Positions 59,849-64,000 of a stretch of DNA of 64,000 nucleotides are shown piece after piece. A program made the position numbers and the translations under genes. Source of the DNA: Bacillota bacterium (lineage in GTDB: Bacteria; Bacillota; Negativicutes; Sporomusales; UBA7701); contig JAEZJM010000003.1 of NCBI GenBank assembly GCA_023415775.1, positions 1 through 64,000 on the forward strand, given 5' to 3'. The number at the start of each line of letters is the position of its first letter. The stretch's first letter is position 1. The notes under the pieces are model-generated. The model did no database searches. It was not told the origin of the DNA and worked only from the letters and a program-made list of their open reading frames with translations.

Positions 59849-61039
59849 CTAAACCAGCTCGACCACGTTGGCCACGCCCTGGCCGCCGCCGATGCAAAGC
59901 GTTGCCAGGCCATACTTCACCTTCCGCCGCCGCATCTCGTACACCAGCGTCGTCAGTATCCGCGCCCCGGTGCAGCCGAGGGGGTGGCCAAGAGCAATCG
60001 CGCCGCCGTTGACGTTCAGGATATCCGTATTCATATCAAGTTCTTTGATCACCGCTAGACACTGGGCGGCAAACGCCTCGTTCATCTCGATCAGGCCGAT
60101 GTCGCCCAGCGTAAGACCGGCCAGCTTCAGCGCCTTGGTAGTGGCATAAGCCGGGCCGATGCCCATGATCTCCGGCGGCACACCCACCGCCGCCTGGCTG
60201 CGCAGCACCGCCAGCGGCTTGAGATTTCTCCGCTGCGCCTCCTTGGCCGACATCACCACCAGGCTTGCGGCGCCATCGTTGCGGCCGGTGGCGTTTCCCG
60301 CCGTGACCGTGCCGCCTTTCAAAAAAGCCGGCGGCAGCGTGGCCAGGCCTTCCAGCGTCGTGGGGCGGGGGAACTCGTCGGTGTCGAAGATAAGCTTTTC
60401 GCCCTTCTTTTTGGGGATGGCTACAGGCAAAATCTCCTCAGCGAATCGGCCGGCCTTGATTGCCGCCGCCGCCTTCTGCTGGCTTCCCAGGGCGAACAAA
60501 TCCTGCTCCTCGCGGCTGATGGCGTACTTGGCCGCCAGGTTTTCCGCCGTCAGACCCATCGTCAGCTGACCGTAAACCTCGATCGGCTGCGAACGGGCCT
60601 GGCTCTCGATATTCGAATCGCACAGCACGCCGTTGCCGGCCTTATATCCATAGCGTGCGCTGCGCAGATAATAAACCGCATTGCTCATGCTCTCCGTTCC
60701 GCCCGCGACCACGATATCCGCCAGTCCGCACATAATCGCCTGGGCGGCGTTATTCACGGCCTGCAGGGCGGAAGCGCACTGGCGCATTACCGTATAAGCC
60801 GGCACCTCGATCGGCACACCGGCCTTCAGCGCGGCGACCCTGGCCAGGTTGGCGGCCTCGGCGCTTTGCTTCGTCTGGCCGAAAATAACCTCGTCGATAC
60901 ACCCCGCCTCCACATTGGCGCGCCGAATGCTCTCCGCGATAACGTCTCTCGCCAAATCGTCTGCTTGAATATCGCGCAACGCGCCGCCGATCTTCCCGAT
61001 TGGCGTGCGCACCGCGCTTACGATGACAACTTCTTGCAT
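59849..61039 (-). CDS. Acetyl-CoA acetyltransferase (thiolase)
   Basis: A 396-residue biosynthetic-type thiolase that condenses two acetyl-CoA or cleaves acetoacetyl-CoA. The catalytic cysteines are in RQCASALQAV (near residue 88) and GHPLGCTGAR near the C-terminus, with NEAFAAQ between. I start at ATG 61039, 8 nt behind GGGGGA; ATG 61054 lies before that site. It heads the operon, whose leader contains the tandem structured elements described below. Confidence 0.9.
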   Translation of the reverse strand: MQEVVIVSAVRTPIGKIGGALRDIQADDLARDVIAESIRRANVEAGCIDEVIFGQTKQSAEAANLARVAALKAGVPIEVPAYTVMRQCASALQAVNNAAQAIMCGLADIVVAGGTESMSNAVYYLRSARYGYKAGNGVLCDSNIESQARSQPIEVYGQLTMGLTAENLAAKYAISREEQDLFALGSQQKAAAAIKAGRFAEEILPVAIPKKKGEKLIFDTDEFPRPTTLEGLATLPPAFLKGGTVTAGNATGRNDGAASLVVMSAKEAQRRNLKPLAVLRSQAAVGVPPEIMGIGPAYATTKALKLAGLTLGDIGLIEMNEAFAAQCLAVIKELDMNTDILNVNGGAIALGHPLGCTGARILTTLVYEMRRRKVKYGLATLCIGGGQGVANVVELV

Positions 61040-61166
61040 AATCGTTTCCCCCATTCGTCATTTATGTTTCAGGCTTAAGCGTCAATTTTTGTAGATGTTG
61101 TTCCCCGTAAGACCATCCGATACCTCCCCCTCCTGGCGCCGTTTTGCGGCGCCGGCAATATAAATT

Positions 61167-61286
61167 AAAAAGCTTAGCTCGATAAAAACACGACGAAACA
61201 ATCGCAGTGTCATTACGAGCTAAGCTTGCTTACTCCATATCGAAGTTCGGTTCGATACCATAAGTCCAAGCGACTCATAGCAACCG
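61167..61286 (-). promoter_or_regulatory. Structured leader element A (candidate attenuator/riboswitch)
   Basis: On the minus strand a conserved stem (TGAG, TC bulge, GCTTG; paired with CAAGC, TTAG bulge, CTCG) encloses a TATCGAA/TTCGATA hairpin (61238-61257). The 3' half of that stem is also the 5' arm of a terminator hairpin (61170-61227) followed by TTTTTAATTT. The two folds exclude each other. It lies 128 nt before the thiolase start. It is about 90% identical to element C and less close to element B. Confidence 0.7.
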
Positions 61287-61358
61287 CCAAATATTTCGGG
61301 CCGTGCGTCCGGCAGCCGAATTGGCGATTTTTTTAAACATCTATTCTGTTATAAATGG

Positions 61359-61472
61359 ACAAGCCCAACCCGTAAAATGCAATGCAGAGCATTAACGCAT
61401 TTAACGAGCTGGGCTTGCCCACTACATATCGGAAGTTCGTTCCGATACCATAACCAAGCGACTCGGTAACAT
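61359..61472 (-). promoter_or_regulatory. Structured leader element B (tandem with A)
   Basis: It has the same layout as A. CGAG-TC-GCTTG pairs with CAAGC-CCAG-CTCG, and the inner hairpin is TATCGGAA/TTCCGATA, where a G-C pair replaces the A-T pair of A and C. The downstream hairpin (61361-61416) has G-C-rich, G-T-paired arms but only a weak T-run (CTTGTCCATTT). It lies upstream of A in the transcript, giving a tandem arrangement. The 72 nt between A and B contain no recognisable feature. Confidence 0.7.
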
Positions 61473-61508
61473 TAACTGTTTGCCAAGTTATTAACATTTT
61501 TCAAAAAC

Positions 61509-61537
61509 AGTATAACCGATAGCCGCATACTCGTCAA
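61509..61537 (-). promoter_or_regulatory. Promoter of the thiolase operon
   Basis: On the minus strand TTGACG (61537-61532) and TATACT (61514-61509) are 17 nt apart. ATCGGT precedes the -10 box, exactly as in the promoter at 62105. Transcription would begin near 61502, then run through elements B and A. Confidence 0.75.
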
Positions 61538-61751
61538 GCACCATCTTGGCAGTCGTATTATGTCGTCCGCCGGGGGCGGAAATGAGGCCGGAAGGCCCTT
61601 TGCACGCAGTAATAACAGGCATTGTGGCGCAAAAAAAATAAAAAAGAAAATAAAAATGTAAACTTGCAGGAAAATGCCGATAATTAAGAGAAGTTAGTAT
61701 ACAAATAAACCGGGTATTTTATCGCATATGCCAGACAGCGAGGTGACAAAA

Positions 61752-62108
61752 ATGGCCAGAGAACACATGTTTTCCGCGCAGGCGCAGGTGCCGTCAGAAA
61801 CGGATATATCCCAGCGTCACAAGTTCGTATGCATAATCGTCACAGTCGATATCGACTCCGGGGATATCCTTGACTGCCACGTACCAATGTACTGTGATAT
61901 CCAAAACAGCTTCGTCAAAAAGACGCTGATCGGCAAATCCTTGTATACGGACAAGGAGCTTATCATCAAAGACATCGACGACCGGATGCACACCCCGTCG
62001 AAACGGGCGCTGATATCCGCGCTGCAGGGCGTATACAACCACTTCATCCTCACGAGAAAAATGATCATGTCGGGGCACAAGCGGATTAAGATTCAGACGG
62101 GGGCTTGA
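61752..62108 (+). CDS. DUF3870-type protein
   Basis: A 118-residue soluble protein. I start at ATG 61752 behind GAGGTGA; an in-frame ATG at 61728 lacks a site. The body (VCIIVTVDIDSGDILDCHVP, a FVKKTLIGKSL helix and SKRALISALQGVYNHFI) fits the DUF3870 pattern. The function of this family is unknown. It sits alone between two divergent operons that share the structured leader. A GTATAC palindrome (61697-61704) lies upstream, like those at 31288 and 31504. The 215 nt before it are AT-rich. Confidence 0.65.
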   Translation: MAREHMFSAQAQVPSETDISQRHKFVCIIVTVDIDSGDILDCHVPMYCDIQNSFVKKTLIGKSLYTDKELIIKDIDDRMHTPSKRALISALQGVYNHFILTRKMIMSGHKRIKIQTGA

Positions 62109-62134
62109 CGTTCGCCGCGACCATCGGTTATAAT
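62105..62134 (+). promoter_or_regulatory. Promoter of the tctC transcript
   Basis: TTGACG (62105-62110) and TATAAT (62129-62134) have an 18-nt spacer. The ATCGGTTATA stretch matches the thiolase promoter. The -35 box overlaps the stop of the DUF3870 gene. Start expected near 62141, giving a leader of about 440 nt before tctC. Confidence 0.8.
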
Positions 62135-62147
62135 CACCTCAAGATAT

Positions 62148-62236
62148 AGTTCGAAAAGTCACAAAAGCGTGTCAATGCATAAAATGGCTTGATTCCGGGC
62201 GTTTCGGGACGGAACCGGGATGCTTTTTCGCAAGTA
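62148..62236 (+). promoter_or_regulatory. First hairpin leader of tctC
   Basis: The segment ATAGTTCGAAAAGTCACAAA through AGCGTGTCAATG to a TTCCG/CGGAA and GCAT/ATGC hairpin ends in GCTTTTTCGC, a terminator-like signal. Its start (ATAG-TCGAAA, then AGCGTGTCA-TG) resembles the larE leader at 10460-10484. The 70 nt that follow, before element C, hold no recognised feature. Confidence 0.45.
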
Positions 62237-62307
62237 CCAAAGAAATAGTAATAAAGAATAATAACGATAAGATCGCTGATTTATAATGCCGGACGCCGGT
62301 AATTTCA

Positions 62308-62434
62308 GCGGTTGCTATGAGTCGCTTGGACTTACGGTATCGAAACGAAATTTCGATATGGAGTAGGCAAGCTTAGCTCGTAATAACACTGCGTGTATTT
62401 CGCTGTGTTTTTATGAGTTAAGCTTTTTGTTTTA
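62308..62434 (+). promoter_or_regulatory. Structured leader element C (candidate attenuator/riboswitch)
   Basis: TGAG-TC-GCTTG (62318-62328) pairs with CAAGC-TTAG-CTCG (62368-62380) around the hairpin TATCGAAA/TTTCGATA (62338-62358). The 3' half overlaps the 5' arm of a terminator hairpin (62369-62424) followed by TTTTTGTTTT. This is the same layout as A and B but on the plus strand, 150 nt before tctC. Internal-loop blocks TTACGG and TGGAGTAGG are also kept. The remaining 150 nt to tctC are without a recognised feature. Confidence 0.72.
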
Positions 62435-62585
62435 TCCGCCCGGCCGGCGGGGCGGACACAACCGATGCCGGACGCGTCAATGCCGGTGCCCGGCACGATC
62501 GCGAACAACCGACGGGAGGGATGCCTCGAAATATGCTTGCTTATCGCTCGATAGGTATATCGGGAAATAAAAGGAGGGGTTTGTA

Positions 62586-63554
62586 ATGAAATCCAAATGG
62601 GTGGCCATGATCATCTGCGTACTGTTCGCCACTGCCTTGCTGGCAGGCTGCGGCGGAGGGGAAAAAGCTGAGAAGTATCCTACCAAACCGATAACGATGT
62701 ACATTAACTTCGGGGCCGGCGGCTCGACCGACCTGAGCGCCCGCTCTCTGGCCAAAGCGGCTGAGAAACACCTGGGCGTCTCCGTCGTCGCCGTCAACAA
62801 ACCGGGCGCCAACGGCGTTACCGGCGTCGCCGAACTCAAAAACGGCAGCAAGGACGGCCAGACGATCGGCGTCATGACCTTCGCCAGCGTGGCGATAATC
62901 CCCAACCAGACCAAAGTACCCTACACCCCCGACGACTTCGAAGGGATCATCGCCTACGGCCAATACCAGTACTGTGTTGCCGTAAAAGCGGATTCCCCCT
63001 ATAAAACCATCGCCGACCTGTCCAAGGCCGCCAAGGCCAAGCCGGACGGATTATCCTACAGCGCTTCCGGATATCCGCAGCCGTTTGTCGGCAACAGGAT
63101 CGCCGAAAAAGACGGCGTCAAATTACGCTACGTCAACTTCAAGTCCGGCACGGAAGTCATGACCGCAGTTATCGGCGGCCATGTCGACTTCACCGTCGTC
63201 ACGACCGGCGACCTGCTCCCGTTCCTCAAATCCGGTGAAGTCCGTGTGCTCGCGGCCGCCGGCGAAAAGCGCATGCCCGAGGCCCCCGACGCTCCGACCC
63301 TCAAAGAACTGGGCTATGACATAGCCATCGTATCCTGGCTCGGCCTGGGCGCTCCGGCCGGCATCCCCAAAGACAAGCTCAACATCCTCAGAGAAGCGTT
63401 CAAAAAGGCCGCCGAAGACCCTGAATTCCTCAACACCATGAAAACCGTCAACCTGCCTCCCAGCAACACCCCCGGCGACGAGTTCAAGAAGAAACTCGTA
63501 GACGGCTACAAGGAAATCGGCGACTACTTCAAACAGATAGGCCAAAAGAAGTAA
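62586..63554 (+). CDS. tctC: Tripartite tricarboxylate transporter substrate-binding lipoprotein
   Basis: A 322-residue TctC/BugD-like binding protein. Signal peptide and lipobox ALLAGC (Cys22). The mature start KPITMYINFGAGGSTDLSAR is the family signature, and VVNKPGANGVTG follows. It binds a carboxylate outside the cell for the TctB/TctA permease, whose first gene follows. An AAAGGAGGGG site precedes the ATG. Its long leader carries two terminator-type structures. Confidence 0.92.
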   Translation: MKSKWVAMIICVLFATALLAGCGGGEKAEKYPTKPITMYINFGAGGSTDLSARSLAKAAEKHLGVSVVAVNKPGANGVTGVAELKNGSKDGQTIGVMTFASVAIIPNQTKVPYTPDDFEGIIAYGQYQYCVAVKADSPYKTIADLSKAAKAKPDGLSYSASGYPQPFVGNRIAEKDGVKLRYVNFKSGTEVMTAVIGGHVDFTVVTTGDLLPFLKSGEVRVLAAAGEKRMPEAPDAPTLKELGYDIAIVSWLGLGAPAGIPKDKLNILREAFKKAAEDPEFLNTMKTVNLPPSNTPGDEFKKKLVDGYKEIGDYFKQIGQKK

Positions 63555-63566
63555 CATGACCCGGAC

Positions 63567-63602
63567 CATATTCCGCCTCCCGTCGGCGGAGGCGGAATAT
63601 GG
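63567..63602 (+). terminator. Intercistronic hairpin between tctC and tctB
   Basis: CATATTCCGCCTCC pairs with GGAGGCGGAATATG around a 7-nt loop. There is no T-run, so it more likely protects the tctC message or damps read-through than ends it. Confidence 0.6.
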
Positions 63603-63643
63603 CCGCTTGTTCCTACGCGAAAGTATAGTTTGGGGGTTCGGCA

Positions 63644-64000
63644 ATGGGATTACTGGGAGGAATCGTGCCCCTGGTCATCGGCATCGTCGCCTGCATCGGG
63701 GCATACGAACTTGAACTCGGACAACTGAACAAGCCGGGACCTGGGCTGTGGCCGTTCATTCTGGCTGTAATGCTTATAGCATGTTCACTGATTCTGTTTG
63801 TCAAAGACGTCCGCAAAGACAACTACGAAAAATTTACCGGCCAAACGAAACTGGTTATCTATAGCATCGTGGCTATCGTTGCCTTCATCGTCATTTTCAA
63901 GTACCTGGGAATGGTGCCGGCCGTAATAGGCTTACTGGTCTTCCAGCTTCGCGTCGTCGGCGCCGAAAAGTGGAAAATGAGCGTCATGGTCACCGCCGGG
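63644..64000 (+). CDS. tctB: Tripartite tricarboxylate transporter small permease subunit, partial
   Basis: The frame runs from ATG 63644 to the window end (119 residues) and is cut. Three hydrophobic spans are visible, and GPGLWPFILAVML is typical of the TctB (DUF1468) family. A GGGGG site lies 8 nt upstream. The large subunit gene tctA is expected next, outside the window. Confidence 0.88.
   Translation, partial: MGLLGGIVPLVIGIVACIGAYELELGQLNKPGPGLWPFILAVMLIACSLILFVKDVRKDNYEKFTGQTKLVIYSIVAIVAFIVIFKYLGMVPAVIGLLVFQLRVVGAEKWKMSVMVTAG

Noticed and set aside
61794..62080. Minus-strand frames opposite the DUF3870 gene
   Set aside because: The plus-strand frame has a ribosome site and a protein-like pattern; the minus frames do not.
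1..64000. CRISPR arrays, tRNA, rRNA, replication origin, intact IS elements
   Set aside because: Looked for regular spacer-repeat arrays, cloverleaf or rRNA sequence, DnaA-box clusters and transposase frames; none seen.

Overview
The window looks like a chromosomal piece of a high-G+C, spore-forming, anaerobic member of the Negativicutes (Sporomusaceae-like). The evidence is indirect. It has a Spo0E-type phosphatase, an anaerobic (cobalt-early) cobalamin pathway, ferredoxin-dependent 2-oxoacid oxidation, a butyryl-phosphate pathway, ArnT-type glycosyltransferases that imply an outer membrane, and strong GGAGG ribosome sites with GTG/TTG starts. No rRNA, tRNA, CRISPR array or intact insertion sequence was seen.

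Layout. (1) 1-7771: a compact sulfite-reduction locus, dsrA (partial)-dsrB-dsrM-dsrK-dsrC, then a YeiH-type transporter, an unknown 116-residue gene and a DsrN-type amidase. (2) 7900-16850: a small CC-motif protein, a 6S-RNA-like transcript, two HD-GYP proteins, larE-larB-larC for the nickel-pincer cofactor behind a terminator hairpin, RNase HI, queC and folE2. (3) 17089-26775: an orphan adenine methyltransferase, an aminotransferase, and an envelope-glycan cluster (YdjC deacetylase, LPG-synthase-like flippase, epimerase, two ArnT-like transferases). (4) 27344-34364: a TAXI-TRAP transporter and a four-subunit 2-oxoacid:ferredoxin oxidoreductase. (5) 34449-39582: a long imperfect palindrome, small and secreted proteins, Spo0E, and an LUD/CCG lactate-oxidation pair on the minus strand. 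(6) 39905-56124: a cobalamin riboswitch followed by almost the whole corrin and nucleotide-loop pathway (cbiDETLFGHJXC, cobO, cbiA, cobU, cbiP, cbiB, cobS, pduX-like, cobD, cobC). (7) 56312-61039 on the minus strand: thiolase-ptb-buk-Na+/solute symporter. (8) 61752-64000: a DUF3870 gene and the start of a tripartite tricarboxylate transporter (tctC, partial tctB).

How it fits together. Siroheme and corrin chemistry meet here: the Dsr enzyme needs amidated siroheme (DsrN), and the separate CbiA paralogue serves B12. Lactate or other 2-oxoacids could supply electrons to DsrMK/DsrC for sulfite reduction. The sulfite source is not in the window: no sat, aprAB or sulfonate lyase was seen. The TRAP and TTT systems suggest a life on imported organic acids.

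The most unusual signal is a conserved RNA-like element present three times at 61167-61286 and 61359-61472 (minus strand, tandem) and 62308-62434 (plus strand). It sits in the leaders of the thiolase operon and of tctC, behind near-identical promoters. Each copy has a conserved stem that would exclude a following hairpin, the layout of a transcription-attenuating riboswitch. I do not recognise it as a known class. A second notable feature is a family of about 110-140 bp inverted-repeat elements placed just behind genes, whose outer arms change together from copy to copy.
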